This document shows positions 30,501 through 45,692 of a stretch of DNA of 64,000 bases, piece after piece. This stretch comes from Bugula neritina (taxonomy: Eukaryota; Bryozoa; Gymnolaemata; Cheilostomatida; Bugulidae). The notes below the pieces were generated by a model. That model had not been told where the DNA came from. It searched no databases and saw only the letters and a list, made by a program, of their open reading frames with translations. Location of the stretch: the NCBI GenBank assembly GCA_964035545.1, contig CAXIUT010000230.1, forward strand, positions 1,302,001 through 1,366,000. The letters are read 5' to 3'. Position 1 is the first letter of the stretch, and each line of letters begins with the position of its first letter. The position numbers and the translations under genes were made by a program.

Positions 30501-32334
30501 ATATACTGCGACACCCTGAAAAAAACTGCAACATACTGAAATATACTGCAAGTGGTGCAACATACTGAAATACACTGTGATATACTGAAACACACTGCAA
30601 CATACTGCAAGATATTGCAACGTACGGAAATACAGTGTAACTTATTGAATTACACTGCATCATACTGCAACATACTGAGATACACTGGAACATATTGATA
30701 TACACTGCAACACATTGAAATATACTGCAACACACTGAACCATATGGCAACATACTGAAATTATCTGCGACACACTGAAAAATAATGCAACATACGAATT
30801 ATACTTCAAGTGGTGCAACATACTGAAATACAATGTGACACACTGAAATACACTGCAACATACTGCAACATACTGCAACATACTGAAATATTGTGCGACA
30901 CATTGAAATATACTGCAACATATTGAAATATACTGTAACATACTGCAACATACTAAAATACACTGCAACATACTGAAATACATTGCAACACATTAAAATA
31001 TACTGCGACATACTGAAACATACTGCAACATGCTGAAATATACTGCAACATACTGAAATACACTATAACATATTGAAATATACTGCTACATACTGAATTA
31101 CACTCTAACATACTGAAATATGCTGTCGCATACTGAAATACACTGCAACACACTGAAGTATACTGTAATACACTGAAATGTGATGCAACATACTGAATTA
31201 TACTGCAACATAGTGCAACATACTGAAATACACTACAACAAACTGCAACATACTGAAATACACTGGAACATATTGAAATACACTGCGACACATTGAAACA
31301 TACTGCAACATTCTGAATTATACTGCAACATACTGCAACATACTGAAATACACTGTAACAAAAAGAAATATGCTGTAGCACACTGCAGTATTCTATAATA
31401 TACTGAAATGTATTGCAACATACCGAAATATACTGCAACGCATTGAATTACACTGTGACATATTGAAAAATACCGCAACATACTGAAATGTAGTGTAATA
31501 TGCAGAAATGTACTGTAACATACTGAAATATACTGTAACACACTGAAATATACTCTAACATACCGAAATACACTGTAACATACTGAAATATACTGCAACA
31601 TACTGCAACATACTGAATTACACTTGAACATAATGAAATACACTGCAACACATTGAAATATACTGCAACATATCAAAATGAATGGTAAACTAGTAAAATT
31701 TACTGTAACATAATGAAACATACCGGAACATACCGCAACATAACAAAATATAGTGCAACACATTGAAATATACGGCGACATACCGAAATATACTGCAACA
31801 CGTTGAAAAATACTGCAACATACGAAATATACTGCAAGTGGTGCAACATACTGAAATACAATGTGACACACTGGAATACACTGCAACATACTGCCACATA
31901 CTGCAACATACTGAAATACACTGTAACATATTGAAATACACTGCATCATACTGCAACATACTGAAAAACACTGGAACATATTGATATACACTGCAACTCA
32001 TTGAAATATACTGCAACACACTGCAACATACGTCAGCATACCGAAATATACTGCGACACCTTGAAAAAGACTGCAACATACTGAAATATACTGCAAGTGG
32101 TGCAACATACTGAAATACACTGTGATATACTGAAATACACTGCAACATACTGCAAGATATTGCAACGTACGGAAATACAGTGTAACTTATTGAATTACAC
32201 TGCATCATACTGCAACATACTGAGATACACTGGAACATATTAATATACACTGCAACACATTGAAATATATTGCAACACACTGAACCATATGGCAACATAC
32301 CGAAATTTACTGCGACACACTGAAAAACACTGCA
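26403..32334 (+). repeat. 6-kb unit U2 (5,932 bp)
   Basis: Second unit, with ACTAGT at 27,303 and 31,689 and CTGCAG at 31,383. A 1-bp insertion (CTTTCGAC at about 26,697 where other units have CTGCGAC) makes the preceding ACTAGT interval 1,546 bp instead of 1,545. The first copy of its 1,037-bp pair is shortened by about 190 bp compared with U3. The best match is U5 at 18,159-18,160 bp and then 17,322 bp, the change marking an 838-bp loss in U5. Confidence 0.85.
27880..29765 (+). repeat. 1,037-bp tandem pair in U2 (first copy shortened)
   Basis: The parts at 28,084-28,728 and 29,121-29,765 are 1,037 bp apart, as in U1. The first copy lacks about 190 bp in its early part compared with U3, just after GCAACTTACTG near 28,037. 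Confidence 0.8.
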
Positions 32335-33464
32335 ACATACAAATTATATTTCAAGTGGTGCAACATACTGAAATACAATGTGACACACTGAAATACACTG
32401 CAACATACTGCAACATACTGCAACATACTGAAATATTGTGCGACACATTGAAATATACTGCAACATATTGAAATATACTGTAACATACTGCAACATACTA
32501 AAATACACTGCAACATACTGAAATACATTGCAACACATTAAAATATACTGCGACATACTGAAACATACTGCAACATGCTGAAATATACTACAACATACTG
32601 AAATACACTATAACATATTGAAATATACTGCGACATACTGAATTACACTCTAACATACTGAAATATGCTCTAGCATACTGAAATACACTGCAACACACTG
32701 TAGTATACTGTAATACACTGAAATGTGAAGCAACATACTGAATTATACTGCAACATAGTGCAACATACTGAAATACACTACAACAAACTGCAACATACTG
32801 AAATACACTGGAACATATTGAAATACACTGCGACACATTGAAACATACTGCAACATTCTGAATTATACTGCAACATACTGCAACATACTGAAATACACTG
32901 TAACAAAAAGAAATATGCTGTAGCACACTGAAGTATTCTATAATATACTGAAATGTATTGCAACATACCGAAATAAACCGCAACGCATTGAATTACACTA
33001 TGACATATTGAAATATACCGCAACATACTGAAATGTAGTGTAATATGCAGAAATGTACTGTAACATACTGAAATATACTGTAACACACTGAAATATACTC
33101 TAACATACCGAACTACACTGTAACATACTGAAATATACTGCAACATACTGCAACATACTGAATTACACTTGAACATAATGAAATACACTGCAACACATTG
33201 AAATATATTGCAACATATCAAAATGAATGGTAAACTAGTAAAATTTACTGTAACATAATGAAACATACCGGAACATACTGCAACATAACAAAATATAGTG
33301 CAACACATTGAAATATACGGCAACATACCGAAATATACTGCAACACGTTGAAAAATACTGCAACATACGAAATATACTGCAAGTGGTGCAACATACTGAA
33401 ATACAATGTGACACACTGGAATACTCTGCAACATACTGCAACATACTGCAACATACTGAAATAC
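30292..33464 (+). repeat. 1,545-bp tandem pair across the U2/U3 border
   Basis: Counterpart of the previous pair 5,932 bp downstream, with the same CTGCAG/CTGAAG difference between copies (31,383 against about 32,928) and ACTAGT at 31,689 and 33,234. Confidence 0.84.
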
Positions 33465-36400
33465 ACTGTAACAAAAAGAAATATGCTGTAGCACACTGAA
33501 GTATTCTATAATATATTGAAATGCAATGTGACACACTGAAATACACTGCAACATACTGCAACATACTGAAATATACTGCAAGTAGTGCAACATACTGAAA
33601 TACACTGTGACACACTGAAATACACTGCAACATACTGCAACAAACTGCAACATACTGAAATATTGTGCGACACATTGAAATATACTGCAACATATTGAAA
33701 TATACTGTAACATACTGCAACATACTAAAATACACTGCAACATACTAAAATACACTGCAACATACTGAAATACATTGCAACACATTAAAATATACTGCGA
33801 CATACTGAAACATACTGCAACATACTGAAATACACTATAACATATTGAAATATAGTGCAACATAGTGAATTACACTCTAACATACTGAAATATGCTGTAG
33901 CATACTGAAATACACTGCAACACACTGAAGTATACTGCAATACACTGAAATGTAATGCAACTTACTGAATTATACTGCAACATAGTGCAACATACTGAAA
34001 TACACTACAACATACTGCAACATACTGAAATACACTGGAACATATTGAAATACACTGCGACACATTGAAACATACTGCAACATACTGAAACATACTGCAA
34101 GATACTGCAACAGACTGAAACAGACTGTGACATACTGAAATACACTGCAACATACTGCAAGATACTGCAACCTACTGAAATACAGTGTAACATATTGAAA
34201 TACACTGCATCATACTGCAACATACTGAATTACACTGGAACATATTGATATACACTGCAACACATTGAAATATACTGCAACACACTGAAACATGCGGCAA
34301 TATACCGAAATATATTGCGACACCTTGAAAAATACTGCAACATACGAAATATACTGCAAGTGGTGCAACATACTGAAATACAATGTGACACACTAGAATA
34401 CACTGCAACATACTGCAACATACTGCAACATACTGAAATACACTGTATCATATTGAAATACACTGCATCATACTGCAACATACTGAAAAACACTGGAACA
34501 TATTGGTATACACTGCAACTCATTGAAATATACTGCAACACACTGCAACATACGGCAGCATACCGAAATATACTGCGACACCTTGAAAAATACTGCAACA
34601 TACTGAAATATACTGCAAGTAGTGCAACATACTGAAATACACTGTGACACACTGAAATACACTGCAACATACTGCAACAAACTGCAACATACTGAAATAT
34701 TGTGCGACACATTGAAATATACTGCAACATATTGAAATATACTGTAACATACTGCAACATACTAAAATACACTGCAACATACTGAAATACATTGCAACAC
34801 ATTGAAATATACTGCGACACACTGAAACACACTGCAACATGCTGAAATATACTGCAACATACTGAAATACACTATAACATATTGAAATATACTGCAACAT
34901 ACTGAATTACACTCTAACATACTGAAATATGCTGTAGCATACTGAAATACACTGCAACACACTGAAGTATACTGCAATACACTGAAATGTAATGCAACTT
35001 ACTGAATTATACTGCAACATAGTGCAACATACTGAAATACACTACAACATACTGCAACATACTGAAATACACTGGAACATATTGAAATACACTGCGACAC
35101 ATTGAAACATACTGCAACATACTGAAACATACTGCAAGATACTGCAACATACTGAAACAGACTGTGACATACTGAAATACACTGCAACATACTGCAAGAT
35201 ACTGCAACCTACTGAAATACACTGTAACATATTGAAATACACTGCATCATACTGCAACATACTGAATTACACTGGAACATATTGATATACACTGCAACAC
35301 ATTGAAATATACTGCAACACACTGAAACATGCGGCAATATACCGAAATATATTGCGACACCTTGAAAAATACTGCAACATACGAAATATACTGCAAGTGG
35401 TGCAACATACTGAAATACAATGTGACACACTAGAATACACTGCAACATACTGCAACATACTGCAACATACTGAAATACACTGTATCATATTGAAATGCAC
35501 TGCATCATACTGCAACATACTGAAAAACACTGGAACATATTGGTATACACTGCAACTCATTGAAATATACTGCAACACACTGCAACATACGGCAGCATAC
35601 CGAAATATACTGCGACACCTTGAAAAATACTGCAACATACTGAAATAGACTGCAAGTAGTGCAACATACTGAAATACACTGTGACACACTGAAATACACT
35701 GCAACATACTGCAACAAACTGCAACATACTGAAATATTGTGCGACACATTGAAATATACTGCAACATATTGAAATATACTGTAACATACTGCAACATACT
35801 AAAATACACTGCAACATACTGAAATACATTGCAACACATTAAAATATACTGCGACATACTGAAACATACTGCAACATGCTGAAATATACTGCAACATACT
35901 GAAATACACTATAACATATTGAAATATACTGCAACATACTGAATTACACTCTAACATACTGAAATATGCTGTAGCATACTGAAATACACTGCAACACACT
36001 GAAGTATACTGTAATACACTGAAATGTAATGCAACATACTGAATTATACTGCAACATAGTGCAACATACTGAAATACACTGAAACATAATGCAACATACT
36101 ACAACATACTGAAATACACTGTAACATATCGAAATACACTGCAACATACTGCAACATAGTGCAACATACTGAAATACACCGAAACGTAATGGAATACCCT
36201 GCAACACATTGAAATATACTGCAACAGACTGAAACATAAGGTAACACAATGAAGTGTACTGCGACACATTAAACTATACTGCAACATGCTGAAGTATACT
36301 GCAACATACTGAAACGTAATGTAACATACAGAAATGTACTGTAACATACTGAAATATACTGTAACAGACTGAAATCTACTCCAACATACCGAATTACACT

Positions 36401-38550
36401 GTAACATACTGAAATATACTGCAACATACTGCAACATACTGAATTACACTTGAACATAATGAAATACACTGCAACACATTGAAATATACTGCAACATATC
36501 GAAATGAATGGTAAACTAGTGTAATATACTGTAACATAATGAAACATACCGGGACATACTGCAACGTAATAAAGTATAGTGTAACACACTGAAATATGCG
36601 GCAACATACCGAAATATACTGCAAAACGTTCAAAAATACTGCAACATACTGAAATATACTGTAACATGCTGCAACATAGTGAAATACACTGAAACATATT
36701 GAACTACACTGCAACACTCTGAAATATACTGCAATACACTGAAGTATACTGTAATACACTGAAATGTAATGCAACATACTGAATTATACTGCAACATAGT
36801 GCAACATACTGAAATACACTGTGACACACTGAAATACACTGAAACATAATGCAACATACTGCAACATACTGAAATACACTGTAACATATCGAAATACACT
36901 GCAACATACTGCAACATACTGCAACATACTGAAAGACACGGTAACATATCGAAATACACTGCAACATACTGCAACATACTGAAATGCACCGGAACATAAT
37001 GGAATACCCTGCAACACCTTGAAATATACTGCAACAGACTGAAACATAAGGTAACACAATGAAGTATACTGCGACACATTAAAATATGCTGCAACATACT
37101 GAAATATACTGCAACATACTGAAATGTAATGTAATATACAGAAATGTACTGTAACATACTGCAACATACTAAAATACACTGCAACATACTGAAATACATT
37201 GCAACACATTAAAATATACTGCAACATACTGAAACATACTGCAACATGCTGAAATATACTGCAACATACTGAAATACACTATAACATATTGAAATATACT
37301 GCTACATACTGAATTACACTCTAACATGCTGAAATATGCTTTCGCATACTGAAATACACTGCAACACACTGAAGTATACTGTAATACACTGAAATGTGAT
37401 GCAACATACTGAATTATACTGCAACATAGTGCAACATACTGAAATACACTACAACAACCTGCAACATACTGAAATACACTGGAACATATTGAAATACACT
37501 GCGACACATTGAAACATACTGCAACATTCTGAATTATACTGCAACATACTGCAACATACTGAAATACACTGTAACAAAAAGAAATATGCTGTAGCACACT
37601 GCAGTATTCTATAATATACTGAAATGTATTGCAACATACCGAAATATACTGCAACGCATTGAATTACACTGTGACATATTGAAATATACCGCAACATACT
37701 GAAATGTAGTGTAATATGCAGAAATGTACTGTAACATACTGAAATATACTGTAACACACTGAAATATACTCTAACATACCGAAATACACTGTAACATACT
37801 GAAATATACTGCAACATACTGCAACCTACTGAATTACACTTGAACATAATGAAATACACTGCAACACATTGAAATATACTGCAACATATCAAAATGAATG
37901 GTAAACTAGTAAAATTTACTGTAACATAATGAAACATACCGGAACATACTGCAACATAACAAAATATAGTGCAACACATTGAAATATACGGCGACATACC
38001 GAAATATACCGCAACACGTTGAAAAATACTGCAACATACGAAATATACTGCAAGTGGTGCAACATACTGAAATACAATGTGACACACTGGAATACACTGC
38101 AACATACTGCAACATACTGCAACATACTGAAATACACTGTAACATATTGAAATACACTGCATCATACTGCAACATACTGAAAAACACTGGAACATATTGA
38201 TATACACTGCAACTCATTGAAATATACTGCAACACACTGCAACATACGTCAGCATACCGAAATATACTGCGACACCTTGAAAAAGACTGCAACATACTGA
38301 AATATACTGCAAGTGGTGCAACATACTGAAATACACTGTGATATACTGAAATACACTGCAACATACTGCAAGATATTGCAACGTACGGAAATACAGTGTA
38401 ACTTATTGAATTACACTGCATCATACTGCAACATACTGAGATACACTGGAACATATTAATATACACTGCAACACATTGAAATATATTGCAACACACTGAA
38501 CCATATGGCAACATACCGAAATTTACTGCGACACACTGAAAAACACTGCA
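32335..38550 (+). repeat. 6-kb unit U3 (6,216 bp)
   Basis: Third unit, with ACTAGT at 33,234, 36,515 and 37,905 and CTGCAG at 37,599. It differs from U1 and U2 in its second half. The region 36,140-37,150 holds a variant island, with GTGTAATATA after ACTAGT, followed by about 0.4 kb resembling the left-domain 1.7-kb block. The best match is U6b, offset 20,034 to 20,094 bp. A 50-bp (five-unit) stretch present in U6b near 56,220 is missing here near 36,175. Confidence 0.84.
33813..35886 (+). repeat. 1,037-bp tandem pair in U3
   Basis: Two full copies meet near 34,850. Marker substitutions include CAACAGACTG at about 34,109, where the second copy has CAACATACTG, and a CACATTGAAATAT form near 34,797 in place of CACATTAAAATAT. 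Both changes are useful for telling this pair from those of U1 and U4. Confidence 0.82.
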
Positions 38551-39681
38551 ACATACAAATTATACTTCAAGTGGTGCAACATACTGAAATACAATGTGAC
38601 ACACTGAAATACACTGCAACATACTGCAACATACTGCAACATACTGAAATATTGTGCGACACATTGAAATATACTGCAACATATTGAAATATACTGTAAC
38701 ATACTGCAACATACTAAAATACACTGCAACATACTGAAATACATTGCAACACATTAAAATATACCGCGACATACTGAAACATACTGCAACATGCTGAAAT
38801 ATACTACAACATACTGAAATACACTATAACATATTGAAATATACTGCGACATACTGAATTACACTCTAACATACTGAAATATGCTCTAGCATACTGAAAT
38901 ACACTGCAACACACTGTAGTATACTGTAATACACTGAAATGTGAAGCAACATACTGAATTATACTGCAACATAGTGCAACATACTGAAATACACTACAAC
39001 AAACTGCAACATACTGAAATACACTGGAACATATTGAAATACACTGCGACACATTGAAACATACTGCAACATTCTGAATTATACTGCAACATACTGCAAC
39101 ATACTGAAATACACTGTAACAAAAAGAAATATGCTGTAGCACACTGAAGTATTCTATAATATACTGAAATGTATTGCAACATACCGAAATAAACCGCAAC
39201 GCATTGAATTACACTGTGACATATTGAAATATACCGCAACATACTGAAATGTAGTGTAATATGCAGAAATGTACTGTAACATACTGAAATATACTGTAAC
39301 ACACTGAAATATACTCTAACATACCGAAATACACTGTAACATACTGAAATATACTGCAACATACTGCAACATACTGAATTACACTTGAACATAATGAAAT
39401 ACACTGCAACACATTGAAATATACTGCAACATATCAAAATGAATGGTAAACTAGTAAAATTTACTGTAACATAATGAAACATACCGGAACATACTGCAAC
39501 ATAACAAAATATAGTGCAACACATTGAAATATACGGCAACATACCGAAATATACTGCAACACGTTGAAAAATACTGCAACATACGAAATATACTGCAAGT
39601 GGTGCAACATACTGAAATACAATGTGACACACTGGAATACTCTGCAACATACTGCAACATACTGCAACATACTGAAATACA
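37140..39681 (+). repeat. 1,545-bp tandem pair across the U3/U4 border (first copy partial)
   Basis: The first copy is recognisable only from about 37,140, since U3 has different sequence before that point. ACTAGT lies at 37,905 and 39,450, 1,545 bp apart, and CTGCAG at 37,599 in the first copy only. Confidence 0.8.
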
Positions 39682-42600
39682 CTGTAACAAAAAGAAATAT
39701 GCTGTAGCACACTGAAGTATTCTATAATATATTGAAATGCAATGTGACACACTGAAATACACTGCAACATACTGCAACATACTGAAATATTGTGCGACAC
39801 ATTGAAATATACTGCAACATATTGAAATATACTGTAACATACTGCAACATACTACAATGCACTGCAACATACTGAAATACATTGCAACACATTAAAATAT
39901 ACTGCGACATACTGAAACATACTGCAACATACTGAAATACACTATAACATATTGAAATATACTGCAACATAGTGAATTACACTCTAACATACTGAAATAA
40001 GCTGTAGCATACTGAAATACACTGCAACACACTGAAGAATACTGCAATACACTGAAATGTAATGCAACTTACTGAATTATACTGCAACATAGTGCAACAT
40101 ACTGAAATACACTACAACATACTGCAACATACTGAAATACACTGGAACATATTGAAATACACTGCGACACATTGAAACATACTGCAACATACTGAAACAT
40201 ACTGCAAGATACTGCAACATACTGAAACAGACTGTGACATACTGAAATACACTGCAACATACTGCAAGATACTGCAACCTACTGAAATACACTGTAACAT
40301 ATTGAAATACACTGCATCATACTGCAACATACTGAATTACACTGGAACATATTGATATACACTGCAACACATTGAAATATACTGCAACACACTGAAACAT
40401 GCGGCAATATACCGAAATATATTGCGACACCTTGAAAAATACTGCAACATACGAAATATACTGCAAGTGGTGCAACATACTGAAATACAATGTGACACAC
40501 TAGAATACACTGCAACATACTGCAACATACTGCAACATACTGAAATACACTGTATAATATTGAAATACACTGCATCATACTGCAACATACTGAAAAACAC
40601 TGGAACATATTGGTATAGACTGCAACTCATTGAAATATACTGCAACACACTGCAACATACGGCAGCATACCGAAATATACTGCGACACCTTGAAAAATAC
40701 TGCAACATACTGAAATATACTGCAAGTAGTGCAACATACTGAAATACACTGTGACACACTGAAATACACTGCAACATACTGCAACAAACTGCAACATACT
40801 GAAATATTGTGCGACACATTGAAATATACTGCAACATATTGAAATATACTGTAACATACTGCAACATACTAAAATACACTGCAACATACTGAAATACATT
40901 GCAACACATTAAAATATACTGCGACACACTGAAACATACTGCAACATGCTGAAATATACTGCAACATACTGAAATACACTATAACATATTGAAATATACT
41001 GCAACATACTGAATTACACTCTAACATACTGAAATATGCTGTAGCATACTGAAATACACTGCAACACACTGAAGTATACTGCAATACACTGAAATGTAAT
41101 GCAACTTACTGAATTATACTGCAACATAGTGCAACATACTGAAATACACTACAACATACTGCAACATACTGAAATACACTGGAACATATTGAAATACACT
41201 GCGACACATTGAAACATACTGCAACATACTGAAACATACTGCAAGATACTGCAACATACTGAAACAGACTGTGACATACTGAAATACACTGCAACATACT
41301 GCAAGATACTGCAACCTACTGAAATACACTGTAACATATTGAAATACACTGCATCATAATGCAACATACTGAATTACACTGGAACATATTGATATACACT
41401 GCAACACATTGAAATATACTGCAACACACTGAAACATGCGGCAATATACCGAAATATATTGCGACACCTTGAAAAATACTGCAACATACGAAATATACTG
41501 CAAGTGGTGCAACATACTGAAATACAATGTGACACACTAGAATACACTGCAACATACTGCAACATACTGCAACATACTGAAATACACTGTATCATATTGA
41601 AATACACTGCATCATACTGCAACATACTGAAAAACACTGGAACATATTGGTATACACTGCAACTCATTGAAATATACTGCAACACACTGCAACATACGGC
41701 AGCATACCGAAATATACTGCGACACCTTGAAAAATACTGCAACATACTGAAATAGACTGCAAGTAGTGCAACATACTGAAATACACTGTGACACACTGAA
41801 ATACACTGCAACATACTGCAACAAACTGCAACATACTGAAATATTGTGCGACACATTGAAATATACTGCAACATATTGAAATATACTGTAACATACTGCA
41901 ACATACTAAAATACACTGCAACATACTGAAATACATTGCAACACATTAAAATATACTGCGACATACTGAAACATACTGCAACATGCTGAAATATACTGCA
42001 ACATACTGAAATACACTATAACATATTGAAATATACTGCAACATACTGAATTACACTCTAACATACTGAAATATGCTGTAGCATACTGAAATACACTGCA
42101 ACACACTGAAGTATACTGTAATACACTGAAATGTAATGCAACATACTGAATTATACTGCAACATAGTGCAACATACTGAAATACACTGTGACACACTGAA
42201 ATACACTGAAACATAATGCAACATACTGCAACATACTGAAATACACTGTAACATATCGAAATACACCGCAACATACTGAAATATACTGTAACACACTGAA
42301 ATATACTCTAACATACCGAAATACACTGCAACATACTGCAACATACTGAAATGCACCGAAACATAATGGAATACCCTGCAACACATTGAAATATACTGCA
42401 ACACACTGAAACATAAGGTAACACAATGAAGTATACTGCGACACATTAAACTATACTGCAACATACTGAAATATACTGCGACGCCTTAAAATATACTGCA
42501 ACATACTGAAATAGACTGCAAGTGGTGCAACATACTGAAATACACTGTGACACACTGAAATACACTGCAACATACTGCAACATACTGCAACATACAGAAA

Positions 42601-44562
42601 TACATGTAACATATTGAAATACACTGCATCATACTGCAACATACTGAAAAACACTGTAACATATTGATATACACTGCAACTCATTGAAATATACTGCAAC
42701 ACACTGCAACATACGTCAGCATACCGAAATATACTGCGACACCCTGAAAAAAACTGCAACATACTGAAATATACTGCAAGTGGTGCAACATACTGAAATA
42801 CACTGTGATATACTGAAACACACTGCAACATACTGCAAGATATTGCAACGTACGGAAATACAGTGTAACTTATTGAATTACACTGCATCATACTGCAACA
42901 TACTGAGATACACTGGAACATATTGATATACACTGCAACACATTGAAATATACTGCAACACACTGAACCATATGGCAACATACTGAAATTATCTGCGACA
43001 CACTGAAAAATAATGCAACATACGAATTATACTTCAAGTGGTGCGACATACTGAAATACAATGTGACACACTGAAATACACTGCAACATACTGCAACATA
43101 CTGCAACATACTGAAATATTGTGCGACACATTGAAATATACTGCAACATATTGAAATATACTGTAACATACTGCAACATACTAAAATACACTGCAACATA
43201 CTGAAATACATTGCAACACATTAAAATATACTGCGACATACTGAAACATACTGCAACATGCTGAAATATACTGCAACATACTGAAATACACTATAACATA
43301 TTGAAATATACTGCTACATACTGAATTACACTCTAACATACTGAAATATGCTGTCGCATACTGAAATACACTGCAACACACTGAAGTATACTGTAATACA
43401 CTGAAATGTGATGCAACATACTGAATTATACTGCAACATAGTGCAACATACTGAAATACACTACAACAAACTGCAACATACTGAAATACACTGGAACATA
43501 TTGAAATACACTGCGACACATTGAAACATACTGCAACATTCTGAATTATACTGCAACATACTGCAACATACTGAAATACACTGTAACAAAAAGAAATATG
43601 CTGTAGCACACTGCAGTATTCTATAATATACTGAAATGTATTGCAACATACCGAAATATACTGCAACGCATTGAATTACACTGTGACATATTGAAAAATC
43701 CCGCAACATACTGAAATGTAGTGTAATATGCAGAAATGTACTGTAACATACTGAAATATACTGTAACACACTGAAATATACTCTAACATACCGAAATACA
43801 CTGTAACATACTGAAATATACTGCAACATACTGCAACATACTGAATTACACTTGAACATAATGAAATACACTGCAACACATTGAAATATACTGCAACATA
43901 TCAAAATGAATGGTAAACTAGTAAAATTTACTGTAACATAATGAAACATACCGGAACATACTGCAACATAACAAAATATAGTGCAACACATTGAAATATA
44001 CGGCGACATACCGAAATATACTGCAACACGTTGAAAAATACTGCAACATACGAAATATACTGCAAGTGGTGCAACATACTGAAATACAATGTGACACACT
44101 GGAATACACTGCAACATACTGCCACATACTGCAACATACTGAAATACACTGTAACATATTGAAATACACTGCATCATACTGCAACATACTGAAAAACACT
44201 GGAACATATTGATATACACTGCAACTCATTGAAATATACTGCAACACACTGCAACATACGTCAGCATACCGAAATATACTGCGACACCTTGAAAAAGACT
44301 GCAACATACTGAAATATACTGCAAGTGGTGCAACATACTGAAATACACTGTGATATACTGAAATACACTGCAACATACTGCAAGATATTGCAACGTACGG
44401 AAATACAGTGTAACTTATTGAATTACACTGCATCATACTGCAACATACTGAGATACACTGGAACATATTAATATACACTGCAACACATTGAAATATATTG
44501 CAACACACTGAACCATATGGCAACATACCGAAATTTACTGCGACACACTGAAAAACACTGCA
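38551..44562 (+). repeat. 6-kb unit U4 (6,012 bp)
   Basis: Matches U1 base for base at an offset of 18,160 bp with few changes, for example ACTACAATGC at 39,851 against ACTAAAATGC at 21,691, and AAATAAGCTG near 39,996 against AAATATGCTG. One short patch (about 42,275-42,320) differs from U1. Two units of the CAACATACTG type are replaced there by the run AAATATACTG-TAACACACTG-AAATATACTC, which is otherwise typical of the ACTAGT module. That suggests local gene conversion. ACTAGT lies at 39,450 and 43,917 and CTGCAG at 43,611. Confidence 0.85.
39920..41993 (+). repeat. 1,037-bp tandem pair in U4
   Basis: Exact counterpart of the U1 pair 18,160 bp downstream, with small private changes such as GAAGAATACTG near 40,034, TATAATATTG near 40,554 and CATCATAATG near 41,352. 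Confidence 0.84.
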
Positions 44563-45692
44563 ACATACAAATTATATTTCAAGTGGTGCAACATACTGAA
44601 ATACAATGTGACACACTGAAATACACTGCAACATACTGCAACATACTGCAACATACTGAAATATTGTGCGACACATTGAAATATACTGCAACATATTGAA
44701 ATATACTGTAACATACTGCAACATACTAAAATACACTGCAACATACTGAAATACATTGCAACACATTAAAATATACTGCGACATACTGAAACATACTGCA
44801 ACATGCTGAAATATACTACAACATACTGAAATACACTATAACATATTGAAATATACTGCGACATACTGAATTACACTCTAACATACTGAAATATGCTCTA
44901 GCATACTGAAATACACTGCAACACACTGTAGTATACTGTAATACACTGAAATGTGAAGCAACATACTGAATTATACTGCAACATAGTGCAACATACTGAA
45001 ATACACTACAACAAACTGCAACATACTGAAATACACTGGAACATATTGAAATACACTGCGACACATTGAAACATACTGCAACATTCTGAATTATACTGCA
45101 ACATACTGCAACATACTGAAATACACTGTAACAAAAAGAAATATGCTGTAGCACACTGAAGTATTCTATAATATACTGAAATGTATTGCAACATACCGAA
45201 ATAAATCGCAACGCATTGAATTACACTATGACATATTGAAATATACCGCAACATACTGAAATGTAGTGTAATATGCAGAAATGTACTGTAACATACTGAA
45301 ATATACTGTAACACACTGAAATATACTCTAACATACCGAACTACACTGTAACATACTGAAATATACTGCAACATACTGCAACATACTGAATTACACTTGA
45401 ACATAATGAAATACACTGCAACACATTGAAATATACTGCAACATATCAAAATGAATGGTAAACTAGTAAAATTTACTGTAACATAATGAAACATACCGGA
45501 ACATACTGCAACATAACAAAATATAGTGCAACACATTGAAATATACGGCAACATACCGAAATATACTGCAACACGTTGAAAAATACTGCAACATACGAAA
45601 TATACTGCAAGTGGTGCAACATACTGAAATACAATGTGACACACTGGAATACTCTGCAACATACTGCAACATACTGCAACATACTGAAATAC
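42520..45692 (+). repeat. 1,545-bp tandem pair across the U4/U5 border
   Basis: Counterpart of the U1/U2 pair 18,160 bp downstream. ACTAGT lies at 43,917 and 45,462 and CTGCAG at 43,611. A private change, AAAAATCCCG near 43,694, is shared with 48,788 but not with U1. Confidence 0.83.
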
